Notes: a model not told the origin generated them from the letters alone. Positions 1-8,928 are shown, numbered from the stretch's first letter. The stretch is DNA of 64,000 bases from Candidatus Ornithospirochaeta avicola (GCA_019113245.1 DXHU01000006.1:62001-126000); one strand, 5' to 3'. A program made the numbers and translations.

Positions 1-1
1 C

Positions 2-232
2 TCCCTTACAGGAGTTGCAGGGCCCGATGAGCAGGATGGCCGGAAGGTCGGCACAGTATGCATAGGCTTTTCCATCCGCGGAAGGGAAAGTGAAGCTGTT
101 GAGCTTGATTTCTCTTCATGGGGACGCTCAAGTGTAAGAAAGAAAGCGCTTGTATCTGCATTCATCCTCGCAAATTCATACATAAAAGGTGAGGATGTCG
201 TGAAAATAGCATCAGGCTGGAGGAATATATGA
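2..232 (+). CDS. pncC: CinA/PncC-family nicotinamide-nucleotide amidase, C-terminal fragment
   Basis: Only the last 76 codons are visible; the start lies left of the window. The fragment opens with the motif TGVAGPDEQDGRKVGTV, the equivalent of the family's TGIAGPxGGxxxKPVGTV, and then runs through the expected strand and final helix. PncC-type enzymes deamidate NMN to NaMN in pyridine nucleotide recycling, in the cytoplasm. Whether the protein also carries an N-terminal CinA (MoCF-like) domain cannot be seen. Its TGA overlaps the next ATG as ATGA (229-232), so the two genes are probably translationally coupled. Confidence 0.75.
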   Translation, partial: SLTGVAGPDEQDGRKVGTVCIGFSIRGRESEAVELDFSSWGRSSVRKKALVSAFILANSYIKGEDVVKIASGWRNI

Positions 233-696
233 GCATAGAAGCAGTTAAGGAATATCTGAAAGAAAAGGGTTTTGCTGACCGAGTCATCGAATTTGATGAT
301 TCCAGTGCCACAGTGTCTCTTGCATCTTCTCTTTTAGGTGTAGAGGATGCACGTATTGCAAAGACAATGAGTTTTTCTTGTTCTGATAAAACTGTCATAA
401 TAGTCCTTGCAGGCGACAAGAAAGTCAACAGCGGCATGTTCAAGAGGATTTTCGGTTCAAAGCCGAGCATGCTGGGCCATGAGGATGTTGAGCGCCTCAC
501 TGGGCATCCTGTAGGAGGCGTGTGCCCATTCCTGATTCCCTCTTCAATAGATGTATATCTTGATTCTTCATTAAAGGAATTTGACACTGTATATCCTGCT
601 GCAGGAAATGCAAAGAGCGCAGTCCGTCTTACTCCTTCTGAGCTTTATGATCTTTCAGGAGCAAAAGGATGGGTTGACGTCGTTAAAAAAGATTAA
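229..696 (+). CDS. ybaK: YbaK/ProX-type aminoacyl-tRNA deacylase
   Basis: A 155-residue protein of the YbaK/EbsC fold, a full-length single domain. Family features are the AKTMSF strand, the VLAGDKKVN segment with conserved lysine, and the C-terminal GHPVGGVCPF loop followed by VYLDSSL. Members hydrolyse mischarged Cys-tRNA(Pro) or related tRNAs in trans; which substrate this one prefers cannot be read from sequence. The start at 229 overlaps the stop of the upstream PncC gene. A hairpin follows the gene at 717-743. Confidence 0.85.
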   Translation: MSIEAVKEYLKEKGFADRVIEFDDSSATVSLASSLLGVEDARIAKTMSFSCSDKTVIIVLAGDKKVNSGMFKRIFGSKPSMLGHEDVERLTGHPVGGVCPFLIPSSIDVYLDSSLKEFDTVYPAAGNAKSAVRLTPSELYDLSGAKGWVDVVKKD

Positions 697-697
697 G

Positions 698-727
698 TTG
701 ACAAGAAAAGATAAAAGCGGGTAACAT
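698..727 (+). promoter_or_regulatory. candidate rho promoter
   Basis: A perfect TTGACA at 698-703 is followed after 18 bases by TAACAT at 722-727, four of six matches to TATAAT. The start point would lie near 734, giving rho a leader of about 70 bases that includes the 3' part of the hairpin at 717-743. The -35 is strong; the -10 is only fair. Confidence 0.45.
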
Positions 728-743
728 TACAGCGTAATCCCGC
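717..743 (+). terminator. hairpin between ybaK and rho
   Basis: Outer arms GCGGG (717-721) and CCCGC (739-743) enclose inner arms ATTAC (726-730) and GTAAT (734-738) around a three-base loop, with TAAC bulged on the 5' side. No U-run follows, so it may be a Rho-dependent end, an RNA-stabilising structure or part of the rho leader rather than a normal intrinsic terminator. Confidence 0.4.
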
Positions 744-802
744 AAATTACCATTTAATCCAATCATTAAACAAACTATTCAACATAAATACATGGAGTTC
801 AA

Positions 803-2587
803 ATGTCTGATAACAAAGACGCAATCAATGCTGAAGAAGCAGAAAAGAAAGTTAAGAAAAGAGGCCGCCCTCATAAAAGCGAAGGGACTGAGCAGAAAAA
901 AGTCTACAAGATTTCAAAACCAAGAGTGAGAATAAAGAAGAAGAGCTCAGATGAAGAGGTAAAAGAGACTGAAATCTCTGAAACAGAACAGGAAGCTACA
1001 AGCACAGAATTCAGTCTGACTGAGGAGAACAATGTTTCCATTTCTCAGGATGCAGCAGAAGAGAGTGCAGAAACAGCTCTTTCTGCTGTCTCTGAATCTT
1101 CAGCAGAGGAGCTTGTCAAAGATGAGAAAGATAATATGAATGCTCCTGGTGAAGAAGGCCAGAGTGAAGAAAATCCAATAGAGGATGTTCAGAAGGAGAA
1201 GAAGGAAGGCCGCGAGAGATACAGCAAAGGAAAGAAGAACAACAAGAGAAAGGAAGAGTATCCGCAGGAGGTGAATCTGGATGAGAATCCTGATGCCCCG
1301 AGGATGTATATCTCTGTTCTTGCTGTAAAGAGCATAGATGAAATAAGGGCAATGGCCAGGGAAATGGGTATTGCTGAGGATGTGATTCTCGACTCAAGAA
1401 AGACAGAACTCATTTACCGCATAATGAGGATGCATTCTGCATCCGGCGGAGCTCTCATGGTCGAAGGAGTGCTTGAAATCATACAGGATGGCGGGTACGG
1501 GTATATCCGATACTCAATCAACAACTATCTTCCAGGCAGTGAGGATGTATATATATCAACACCGATGATCAAGCAGAAGGGACTCAAGACTGGAGATCTT
1601 GTCCATGCACAGATCAGGGCTCCAAGAGAAGGCGAGAAGGCTGCAGCTGTCATCAGGGTGATATCGGTCAACAATGATGATGTGAAAATGGCAAAGCTCC
1701 GTGCTCCGTTTGACAGCCTCACTCCGCTTTTTGCAGACGAGAGGCTTCACCTTGAGGTCATAAAAGACAATGAGCCGAGTGACCTTTCATGCCGTGTGGT
1801 GGATCTTTTCTGCCCGATTGGAAAAGGCCAGCGCTCACTTATAGTCGCACCTCCCAGAACAGGTAAGACAGTGCTCATGCAGAAAATTGCCAACGCAATC
1901 ACGACAAACCATCCTGAAGTATATCTTATAGTCCTTTTAATTGATGAGAGGCCTGAGGAAGTCACAGACATGAAGAGGAATGTAAATGCAGAGGTTGTCG
2001 CATCTACATTTGACGAGGTTGCCTCCCATCATGTCCGCGTTGCAGAGATGGTCATCGAGAAGGCAAAGAGGATGGTTGAGTACAAGAAAGATGTAGTCAT
2101 ACTGCTGGACAGCATTACACGACTTGCCCGTGCTTATAACCAGACAGTTCCAGCATCCGGAAAAATTCTTTCAGGAGGTGTCGATTCAAACGCACTCCAC
2201 ATGCCGAAGAGATTCTTCGGAGCTGCGAGAAACATAGAGCAGGGAGGCTCTCTTACAATCATATCCACTGCTCTCATTGAAACAGGAAGCAGGATGGATG
2301 AAGTCATCTTCGAAGAGTTCAAAGGAACAGGCAACAACGAGATTGTCCTTGACAGGAAGATGGCAGACAACAGAAAGTTCCCGGCAATCAATATAAAGAA
2401 GAGCGGAACAAGAAGGGAAGATTTGCTTCTGCCAGAGGATGTGCTTACCCGAGTCATACTTCTGCGCTCTGCGTTCGGACAGCTTGACGATATCGAGATG
2501 AGTACGACCCTTATTGACAAAATGAGGAAAAATAATAACAATAAGGAGTTCCTCGAGAGCATGAATCTCGCTACAGCAAGGAATTAG
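803..2587 (+). CDS. rho: transcription termination factor Rho
   Basis: A 594-residue Rho, longer than the 420-residue E. coli protein because of a charged, low-complexity N-terminal extension (about residues 1-155, rich in Lys, Glu and Ser) of the kind seen in several phyla. After it come the Rho N-terminal helical domain, the cold-shock-like RNA-binding domain (around [16 protein letters not shown]) and the RecA-type motor with Walker A APPRTGKT near residue 350 and Walker [17 protein letters not shown] near 430. It is an ATP-dependent RNA translocase that ends transcription. The ATG has GGAG five bases upstream. A TTGACA promoter and a hairpin precede it, compatible with autoregulated expression. 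Confidence 0.97.
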   Translation: MSDNKDAINAEEAEKKVKKRGRPHKSEGTEQKKVYKISKPRVRIKKKSSDEEVKETEISETEQEATSTEFSLTEENNVSISQDAAEESAETALSAVSESSAEELVKDEKDNMNAPGEEGQSEENPIEDVQKEKKEGRERYSKGKKNNKRKEEYPQEVNLDENPDAPRMYISVLAVKSIDEIRAMAREMGIAEDVILDSRKTELIYRIMRMHSASGGALMVEGVLEIIQDGGYGYIRYSINNYLPGSEDVYISTPMIKQKGLKTGDLVHAQIRAPREGEKAAAVIRVISVNNDDVKMAKLRAPFDSLTPLFADERLHLEVIKDNEPSDLSCRVVDLFCPIGKGQRSLIVAPPRTGKTVLMQKIANAITTNHPEVYLIVLLIDERPEEVTDMKRNVNAEVVASTFDEVASHHVRVAEMVIEKAKRMVEYKKDVVILLDSITRLARAYNQTVPASGKILSGGVDSNALHMPKRFFGAARNIEQGGSLTIISTALIETGSRMDEVIFEEFKGTGNNEIVLDRKMADNRKFPAINIKKSGTRREDLLLPEDVLTRVILLRSAFGQLDDIEMSTTLIDKMRKNNNNKEFLESMNLATARN

Positions 2588-2639
2588 ATATTTGCTGTCT
2601 GTGAAAGCAGACAGAGCATATAGAACCGGAGGAAAAGAA

Positions 2640-2846
2640 ATGAAGAAGGATATCCACCCGAATTACCAGTTACAGGAAGTACGCTGCTCATGCGGCAACG
2701 TCATCAAGACAAAGACAACAGCAAAGAACCTGACTGTTGAAATCTGTTCAGCATGTCATCCGTTCTTCACGGGTACTCAGAAGCTTGTCGACACAACAGG
2801 ACGTGTTGAGCGCTTCAACAAGAGATATAACAGAGAGACAAAATAA
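2640..2846 (+). CDS. rpmE: 50S ribosomal protein L31, zinc-binding type
   Basis: A 68-residue bL31 beginning MKKDIHPNY. The start at 2640 is chosen over an upstream in-frame ATG because it matches the family N-terminus and has GGAGG at 2628-2632. Two cysteines in CSC and two in CSACHPF form the zinc site, so this is the C+ (zinc-containing) paralogue. It follows rho closely, a very common rho-rpmE arrangement. A strong intrinsic terminator follows at 2860-2894. Confidence 0.95.
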   Translation: MKKDIHPNYQLQEVRCSCGNVIKTKTTAKNLTVEICSACHPFFTGTQKLVDTTGRVERFNKRYNRETK

Positions 2847-2859
2847 CAGACTCTCAAAC

Positions 2860-2894
2860 CAGGGTGTTTCTTTCAAGGAATGCCCTGTTTTTTT
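2860..2894 (+). terminator. intrinsic terminator after rpmE
   Basis: A nine-pair stem of CAGGGTGTT (2860-2868) with AATGCCCTG (2879-2887), including two G-U pairs, is followed by seven T and then TTTT after one G. The next gene's ribosome binding site begins only about 10 bases after the T-run. Confidence 0.85.
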
Positions 2895-2912
2895 GTTTTA
2901 AGAGGTAGGTAG

Positions 2913-4073
2913 ATGTACAGGGTATTGGCACATCACAAGAATGAATACGGTGAAGAGGCAGAAATTATTGTTGACGTTCCTGGTGTTGTTACTCTTTTAG
3001 GTGCTTATTCGGATTTCTGCTCGGGACATGCAATAATGTGCACAAGCACACAGGGCCTGAGACTTGCAATCAGCAGGAGAAGCGATAACACAGTACGTGT
3101 TTACAACCATACAATACAGGACAGAAAACGCTTCCAGCTTTCGGGGCTTAAATGTAAGGCTGATGACAGATGGATTGGCGCGATAAAAGCAGTCTTTCTT
3201 TCACTCCTGCATGACGGAGTACAGCTTCCCGGAATGAATATAAGCATCACAGGGCGTACTGCGCATTCTGACTATGATACGCTTTCAGCAAGCGTTGCGG
3301 CAGGTTTTCTCATCGCATTCAATGAGATTCTCAAGCTAAACCTGTCTGTTTCCGATATGCTCAGAATCGCACACAGCTGCAATTTGTATTCCAATAACCA
3401 GTTCCGCCTCAGGGATCTTCTGACACTTTTCATCATCAGAAGGCAGGAGCTTGTATTCTTTGACATTGAAAGCTATGACTACAAGACTCTTTCAAATCCG
3501 TTTGACGAGAATCTTTCTGTCTACATACTGGACTGCGGAATTCCTAAGAACATACTTTCAGAAGAGGAAACCAAGGTCAAGGAAGAGACCAAGCAGGCAA
3601 TGCAGAACCTGAAGAATGCAAGAGCTGATGTCAAGCTGAGGGATATTGTGCCAAGAAGGCTTAAGTATCAGAGAGGACTCATCAGTGAAGAGGGGCTTAG
3701 GTATGCAAATTTCACGCTCACAGAGAACCTGAGGGCTCAAAGTGCATGGGATGCTCTTATCTCAAAAGATCCTGTGAAGTTTGCAAAGGCAATAAATGAG
3801 CAGCAGGAAAGCATATCAAGCGATCTTGAGCTCTCAAGCCCTGAAATTGACTGGCTTATAAAGAGGAATCTTGAGAATCCAAAAGTGCTTGCCTCCACTT
3901 TAATCGATACAGGTCTTTCCGGTCAGATTTTCATCCTTGGAGAAAAAGGACTGAAGGAAGAATACAGGGATAAGCTTGATGAATATGAGCGCATATTCGA
4001 TTTCCATGCAAGCATAAGAGAATTTTTCCCTACAGGCGGAGTCAGAATCCTGAGGGATGATGAGGCTTTATGA
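2913..4073 (+). CDS. divergent galactokinase-like GHMP protein
   Basis: A 386-residue protein with the length and overall order of galactokinase, but with all three GHMP signatures altered. The substrate motif GEHTDY reads GAYSDF (residues 30-35), the phosphate loop PxGxGLSSSAA reads DYDTLSASVAA (120-130), and the third glycine-rich motif reads TGLSGQ near the C-terminus. Asp168 in RLRDLLTLF may correspond to the catalytic Asp of the MDQ motif. It may be a kinase with a changed substrate or a non-catalytic sugar sensor. GAGGTAGGTAG lies just before the ATG. It overlaps surE by four bases and heads the operon that runs to 7243. No other Leloir gene is nearby. Confidence 0.6.
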   Translation: MYRVLAHHKNEYGEEAEIIVDVPGVVTLLGAYSDFCSGHAIMCTSTQGLRLAISRRSDNTVRVYNHTIQDRKRFQLSGLKCKADDRWIGAIKAVFLSLLHDGVQLPGMNISITGRTAHSDYDTLSASVAAGFLIAFNEILKLNLSVSDMLRIAHSCNLYSNNQFRLRDLLTLFIIRRQELVFFDIESYDYKTLSNPFDENLSVYILDCGIPKNILSEEETKVKEETKQAMQNLKNARADVKLRDIVPRRLKYQRGLISEEGLRYANFTLTENLRAQSAWDALISKDPVKFAKAINEQQESISSDLELSSPEIDWLIKRNLENPKVLASTLIDTGLSGQIFILGEKGLKEEYRDKLDEYERIFDFHASIREFFPTGGVRILRDDEAL

Positions 4074-4810
4074 AAATTCTTCTTGTAAATGATGACGGGT
4101 ACAATGCTCCCGGAATTGAAGCTTTAGAGAAAGTATTCAGAAAAAAGGGACACGAGGTGTGGCTTGCCGCTCCTTACAGCCAGATGAGCGGCAAGAGCCA
4201 TGCGATGACCATCCAGTCCTCCCTTGAGATAAAGAGGCTTGAAGGGGAGTTCCGATATGCCTTTACAGGAACGCCTGTTGACTGCATCCTCTATTCGAAA
4301 AGGTATGAGAATTCACTTTTCCCATCCGATCCGGATTTAGTAATTTCTGGAATAAACAACGGTTATAATATCGCGACCGATATTCTTTATTCAGGCACAT
4401 GCGGAGCAGCAAGGGAAGCTGTTCTCTGCGGCTTCAAGGCCATTGCAGTCTCTTCGGAAGGCTATAGCTACGAGAAGGCTGCAGAGTATGTGTCAGATAA
4501 TCTGGATACTCTTTATTCACTATGCCCTAATGATGGATTTCTGAATCTCAATTTTCCCCAGAATTTCAATGGCAAAGCTGTTGTCACCATACCGGGCGAG
4601 GTCCGCTATGAGGATGTTGTACGTCTTGAAAAGGAAGAAAATGATACCCTCACTGTAAGAATAGACTCTGTAAAGCGAGTCGTGCTTCCTTCAGAGGAAC
4701 TTACTGATGTGAAGGCTACAGATAACGGGTATCTGTCGATAAGCTGCATAAGCATTCAACAGAGAACAAATGAGGATGTTGAGAAGAGGATGAAAGAAAT
4801 CTTTCAATGA
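4070..4810 (+). CDS. surE: 5'/3'-nucleotidase SurE
   Basis: A 246-residue SurE. The N-terminal MKILLVNDDGYNAPG carries the metal-binding Asp pair, and SGINNGYNIATDILYSGT is the family signature with conserved Asn and Ser. SurE is a metal-dependent phosphatase acting on nucleoside monophosphates and sometimes short polyphosphate, active in the cytoplasm. It begins within the stop of the galactokinase-like gene and its own stop overlaps the next ATG, so it sits in the middle of a tightly coupled operon. Confidence 0.95.
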   Translation: MKILLVNDDGYNAPGIEALEKVFRKKGHEVWLAAPYSQMSGKSHAMTIQSSLEIKRLEGEFRYAFTGTPVDCILYSKRYENSLFPSDPDLVISGINNGYNIATDILYSGTCGAAREAVLCGFKAIAVSSEGYSYEKAAEYVSDNLDTLYSLCPNDGFLNLNFPQNFNGKAVVTIPGEVRYEDVVRLEKEENDTLTVRIDSVKRVVLPSEELTDVKATDNGYLSISCISIQQRTNEDVEKRMKEIFQ

Positions 4811-5121
4811 AATGGGAGGATATGTGCACCAACTGCGGGCTCTGCTGCAGGGAAAAGGTCAAAAGCAGGCATTATCTGATAATACTTGATGAATCCTGTC
4901 CTTTTCGCGACGAACAGAACATGAGGTGCACTGTTTATTCCAGCCGCTTCCGTCTTTGCTTAAGATGTCGTAAAGTCAATATTTTCAGAGCCTGTTTCTC
5001 CTCTTATCTCCCTCCCTTTTGCGCCTATGTGAGATGGGCGGAAAAACACCATATAAGATTTGCCCGCAAACGGGAGCTGGTGTTCTCCGCTTCAGTTGAC
5101 GATGAGACTTCTTTTCATTAA
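4807..5121 (+). CDS. YkgJ-like cysteine-cluster protein
   Basis: A 104-residue protein with an N-terminal CTNCGLCC cluster followed by C31 (SCPF), C41 (RCTVYSSRFRLC) and further cysteines, the pattern of the YkgJ/YcgN zinc- or iron-chelating family. The family's biochemical role is poorly known. Its placement directly before nifS and nifU, with only about 20 bases between, suggests a link to iron-sulfur metabolism. The C-terminal part after about residue 85 is not conserved in any way I recognise. Confidence 0.7.
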   Translation: MKWEDMCTNCGLCCREKVKSRHYLIILDESCPFRDEQNMRCTVYSSRFRLCLRCRKVNIFRACFSSYLPPFCAYVRWAEKHHIRFARKRELVFSASVDDETSFH

Positions 5122-5141
5122 TTTGAGATGAGAGGATTTTT

Positions 5142-6311
5142 ATGGAAAGATTCGTCTATTTGGATAATAACGCGACCACAGAGATGGACAGGCGTGTTGT
5201 AGATATCCTGCATGAGACAGAAGGTCTTTATGCGAATGCCTCCAGCATGCATCAGGCCGGGCAGAATGCAAGTTCTGCAATCGAGTGGGCAAGAGAGAAA
5301 GTTGCATCTCTTCTTGGTGCCAAGAAGAATGAGATATATTTTACAAGCGGTTCAACAGAAGGGAACAACACGGTTTTCAATATATTCAGGGATCTCATTG
5401 ACGAGAGAAAGACAGAAAGAAGGAAGATAGTCCTTTCCGCTGTTGAACACCCTGCAAGCATAGAGACTGCAAAGTATCTGAAGAAAAGGGGATATAAAAT
5501 AGAGACAATCCCTGTTGATAAGGATGGCTTTGTGATCCTTGAGGAAGCAGGGAAAATAATAGATGACGATACGCTTTTTGTATCAGTGATGACTGCAAAC
5601 AATGAATCTGGTGCAATTGAGCCTGTAAAAGAGATTGCAAAGCTTGCTAAAGCAAAAGGAGCATATGTGCACACTGATGCAACACAGGCAATTGGAAAAA
5701 TCGCTGTAAATGTCGATGATCTTGGGGTTGACTATCTTACGCTTTCTGCCCATAAGTTCTATGGACCGAAAGGCGTTGGCGCACTTTACATCAGGACCTC
5801 TTCTCCTAAAAGCCCCTATATCCACGGAGGCCACCAGGAAAACGGCATGAGAGCCGGCACATACAACACTCAGGCGATTGTCGGGCTTGGAAAGGCCGCT
5901 GAGATAGCAAAGGAAGAGCAAGAGGAGGAGAGAAAGAAGCTCTGGGCCCTCAGAGAGAAACTCAGAAAAGGAATAAGCGAGAAGATAAAGGACGTGGTAT
6001 TCAATTCTGTGGACTCATATGAGCGCGTTCTTCCTGGGACTCTTGATGTCTCGTTTCTGTATGCAGAAGGCGAGTCGATACTTTTATATCTGGATCTGGA
6101 AGGAATTGCAGTCTCTACTGGAAGTGCATGTGCATCAGGCTCTCTTGAGCCCAGCTACGTTCTTCTCGCAACCGGGATGCCGGTTGAGCAGGCCCACGGA
6201 TCAATCAGATTCTCATTCGGGCGCTTCAACACAGAAGAGGATGTGGACTATGTGCTTGAGAAGCTTCCTCCGATAATCGAGAAAATAAGAAAGATGAGCA
6301 CAAGGAGATAA
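5142..6311 (+). CDS. nifS: cysteine desulfurase, NifS/IscS type
   Basis: A 389-residue PLP enzyme that takes sulfur from cysteine for Fe-S cluster assembly. The N-terminus YLDNNATTEMD, the PLP lysine in SAHKFYGPKGVGALYIR (near residue 204) and the catalytic cysteine loop STGSACASGS (near 328) are all present. GAGAGG stands before the ATG. It is followed after three bases by nifU, the matching scaffold, so the pair forms a NIF-type assembly unit serving, by inference, the hydrogenase and ferredoxin-type proteins encoded further along. Confidence 0.95.
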   Translation: MERFVYLDNNATTEMDRRVVDILHETEGLYANASSMHQAGQNASSAIEWAREKVASLLGAKKNEIYFTSGSTEGNNTVFNIFRDLIDERKTERRKIVLSAVEHPASIETAKYLKKRGYKIETIPVDKDGFVILEEAGKIIDDDTLFVSVMTANNESGAIEPVKEIAKLAKAKGAYVHTDATQAIGKIAVNVDDLGVDYLTLSAHKFYGPKGVGALYIRTSSPKSPYIHGGHQENGMRAGTYNTQAIVGLGKAAEIAKEEQEEERKKLWALREKLRKGISEKIKDVVFNSVDSYERVLPGTLDVSFLYAEGESILLYLDLEGIAVSTGSACASGSLEPSYVLLATGMPVEQAHGSIRFSFGRFNTEEDVDYVLEKLPPIIEKIRKMSTRR

Positions 6312-6314
6312 TAT

Positions 6315-6929
6315 ATGGCAGAAAGTTTCATGGCCAAATGGGTCTATACAGATAAAGTCAAGGATCACTTCGTGAATCCAAGAAACATCTGGAAGGATGA
6401 CGAGGATTTTCAGGCTGACGGAGTGGGAGAAGTAGGTTCCCTTGCCTGTGGAGACCAGATGAGAGTTGCAATCAAGGTCGAAAACGGAAAGATTAGGGAT
6501 CTCAGATGGCTGACATACGGCTGTGCAAGTGCTATTGCTTCAACAAGCATGATGAGTACACTTGCAATCGGGATGACTCTTGAAGAGGCATACAATCTTT
6601 CTCCTCAGATGATTACTGAAGCTCTTGGAGGACTGCCGGATCACAAGTTCCATTGCTCGGTTCTTGGGGATAAGGCTTTAAGGGCGGCAATTGATGACTA
6701 TCTTGAGAAGAACAATATGGACAACCCATATAAAAAGAAGAGTGCAAAGATTATCTGTGAATGCAAGGGCGTGACAGATCAGATGATTGAAGACCTTGTG
6801 AAGAATGACAAAGTCAGGACTTTTGAGGAGCTTGTGAATCAGACTGGAGTTACAACAGGCTGCGGAAAATGCCGCGAGCGTGTTGCATCCCTCTTTTCTG
6901 AAATGCTCCATATCTATGGTAAAGAATGA
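6315..6929 (+). CDS. nifU: Fe-S scaffold NifU (IscU domain plus BFD-like [2Fe-2S] domain)
   Basis: A 204-residue two-domain scaffold. The N-terminal IscU-like domain has the three ligand cysteines in ACGDQ, YGCASAIAS and HCSVLG. The C-terminal part is a BFD-like domain with cysteines in CEC and GCGKC. The C-terminal Nfu domain of classical NifU is absent. AGGAG lies before the ATG at 6315; an internal ATG at 6330 is possible. It overlaps the downstream HTH gene by four bases. Confidence 0.92.
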   Translation: MAESFMAKWVYTDKVKDHFVNPRNIWKDDEDFQADGVGEVGSLACGDQMRVAIKVENGKIRDLRWLTYGCASAIASTSMMSTLAIGMTLEEAYNLSPQMITEALGGLPDHKFHCSVLGDKALRAAIDDYLEKNNMDNPYKKKSAKIICECKGVTDQMIEDLVKNDKVRTFEELVNQTGVTTGCGKCRERVASLFSEMLHIYGKE

Positions 6930-7243
6930 TTTCAGTATTCAAGGAAGCAGTAAAGGATGCCGTATACCCAAAAAAGAACGGCATACTTACAAAGAGAAAC
7001 AAATTCATGAGCGTCAATGAGCCTCAGAGCATGTCGGGTGCAGAGATAAAGAGACTCCGCAATTCTCTTCATCTCTCATCATCTGTGTTTGCACAGATGC
7101 TTGCTGTGAGCACAAAGACAGTGGAGGCATGGGAAAGCGGAGTCAATGAGCCCAGCGGGCCTGCGCTCCGCCTGATGAACATGATAAGAAAATATCCGGA
7201 TCTTCTTCTTGAGACAAATGTCTTTACAGAGAAAATCAGGTGA
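6926..7243 (+). CDS. orphan HigA-like helix-turn-helix protein
   Basis: A 105-residue protein whose C-terminal half is an XRE/HigA-type helix-turn-helix: MSGAEIKRLRNSLHLSSS, then FAQMLAVSTKTVEAWESG and the family-typical NEPSGPALRLM. The first 30 residues are basic and not recognisable. HigA proteins are usually antitoxins, but no toxin gene lies beside it; the upstream neighbour is nifU. It may instead regulate the Fe-S operon or be a leftover antitoxin. It converges on, and overlaps by eight bases, the gene on the other strand. Confidence 0.65.
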   Translation: MISVFKEAVKDAVYPKKNGILTKRNKFMSVNEPQSMSGAEIKRLRNSLHLSSSVFAQMLAVSTKTVEAWESGVNEPSGPALRLMNMIRKYPDLLLETNVFTEKIR

Positions 7244-8891
7244 CAGGGAATATTGATCCACCGATGAATTCACGTATGATTGAATCCTGAGGCACCAGTC
7301 TGCTGTCCAGAGGATATATGTAGCTTAAGAATTCAAGGAGGCGGCGCGATACGGCGTACGCCTCTTTCTTGTCTTCTGACACGCTTCTTAAAAGCGGAAC
7401 TGCATATGGAGAGAGCACTGCAAGCTCATATCCCAGTGCGCTGTTTATCATCATGTCCGCATTGTTCTGGAACGGGAATATGTGGTTCTTCTCTCCCTCT
7501 TCAACAACAGGCCACATCTGGAGAGTACGCTCGGCACTTGTTCCCCTTGTCCTGTAATCCCTGACCATGCGTCTGAGTATTCTGTTGTCAGTCGTGCTTA
7601 TCCTGTTTGCATGATCAAGATTAAGACCTGTCAAAGCTGAAATATACACTTTGTAAAAACATGATGGATCAAGGTCCGGATAAAGCCTTGGATTGAGCCC
7701 ATGTATGCCTTCAATGACAAGAACAGTGTTCTCCTCCATTTTAAATGGAGTTTCTGAGAATGTGGTCTTCTGGCTTGTGAACGAGAATGAAGGCAGATTG
7801 ACTGGCTTTCCTGCAATGAGATCACAGAGCTGGCTCTGAAACAAATCAAGCCTGAGAGCTTCAAGACACTCAAAGTCATAATCCCCGTCTGCAGTGCGTG
7901 GTACTTCCTCTCTGCTCTTGTAATAGTCATCAAGGGATATCTTGATAGGATTGTAGCCAAGCAGTCTCAGCTCATTTGACAGCCTGAGTGAGAATGTCGT
8001 CTTTCCTGAAGATGAAGGGCCTGAAATGAACACAATCCTCACGGTCCTGCGCCTTCCTATATCATCTGCAATTGCGGCAATCTTCCTTCTCATCTGACTC
8101 TCAAGGAGCAGAATCTTGTCTGAAATGCTTGAATCAAGTATGGCTGTATTCAAGTCAGCTATTGACCTGAAGTTTATCAGCTTCCTGTTCCTTTTGCTTT
8201 CTGAGAAAATCGAGAAGAGAAGGGGATTGTCTGTAAATTCCCTTATTCTCTCAGGGCTTCTCATCTGCGGATAGCGAAGAAGCATTCCTCCTGAGTATTC
8301 CCTGATATCAAAAAGCCTGATAAAAGAAAAGGATGGAAGAACCTTTTCTGTATACAGCTGATAGCAGGAGCCTGCCTTTATGAAGCGGTAGGACTCATCA
8401 TTCATCGTGCTTATCAAGTCCACGGTGTCGTCATATTTGTTTTCTTTCAGAATTCTCACAGCATCAAGATGGCTCAGTCTTACTACATCAATTCTTTCTT
8501 TATTGTCGACAATCTCCATCATTTTTTCTTTCAGCAGCTTTATGGAGAAACTGCCGCTGTCAAGATAATGGAAATAAAAGCCATCTCCTAAACTGTGTTC
8601 AACCTTCATCTTGCGTGATGGATATATTATGCTGGATGCATAAAAGAGGAGAAAACAGAGAGTTTTTCTGTATATTCTCTTTCCGAGCGAAGAGAAAAGG
8701 GGAACCCTTTCAATCGTGCATGATGTCTCAATTCTCTCATCAAGCCCCCTGAGCACGCCGTCTGAGAGAACTCCTACTGTCGGATTGTCCATATAAGAAA
8801 GATTCTCTTCATCCTTGAACAGTTCTTCTATCTTGATAAAAGGCTCAGCCTCTATTTCCTTTGCTCCGTACTTTATAATTATTTTTTTCAT
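7236..8891 (-). CDS. uridine kinase-like nucleoside kinase with ThrRS-like N-terminal half
   Basis: A 551-residue protein. The C-terminal half (from about 285) is a P-loop kinase of the uridine kinase/phosphoribulokinase family, with Walker A GPSSSGKTT at 291-299, then ISLDDYYKSREEVP and VIEGIHGLNP. The N-terminal 280 residues look like the TGS and editing-like region of threonyl-tRNA synthetase, an architecture known from Thermotoga, clostridia and spirochaetes. The family presumably phosphorylates a nucleoside; the role of the N-terminal half is not established. A perfect TATAAT lies nine bases before the ATG with no Shine-Dalgarno sequence, so the leader is at most about three bases. Confidence 0.8.
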   Translation of the reverse strand: MKKIIIKYGAKEIEAEPFIKIEELFKDEENLSYMDNPTVGVLSDGVLRGLDERIETSCTIERVPLFSSLGKRIYRKTLCFLLFYASSIIYPSRKMKVEHSLGDGFYFHYLDSGSFSIKLLKEKMMEIVDNKERIDVVRLSHLDAVRILKENKYDDTVDLISTMNDESYRFIKAGSCYQLYTEKVLPSFSFIRLFDIREYSGGMLLRYPQMRSPERIREFTDNPLLFSIFSESKRNRKLINFRSIADLNTAILDSSISDKILLLESQMRRKIAAIADDIGRRRTVRIVFISGPSSSGKTTFSLRLSNELRLLGYNPIKISLDDYYKSREEVPRTADGDYDFECLEALRLDLFQSQLCDLIAGKPVNLPSFSFTSQKTTFSETPFKMEENTVLVIEGIHGLNPRLYPDLDPSCFYKVYISALTGLNLDHANRISTTDNRILRRMVRDYRTRGTSAERTLQMWPVVEEGEKNHIFPFQNNADMMINSALGYELAVLSPYAVPLLRSVSEDKKEAYAVSRRLLEFLSYIYPLDSRLVPQDSIIREFIGGSIFPVT

Positions 8892-8928
8892 GGTCTGTTA
8901 ATTATAGCATTAATTGTGAGGATTACAA
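8892..8928 (-). promoter_or_regulatory. near-leaderless promoter of the nucleoside kinase gene
   Basis: On the minus strand TTGTAA (8928-8923), 16 bases, then TATAAT (8906-8901) and nine bases to the ATG. The predicted start point leaves a leader of about three bases. Its -35 overlaps the -35 of the divergent gene at 8957, so the two promoters sit back to back. Confidence 0.6.
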
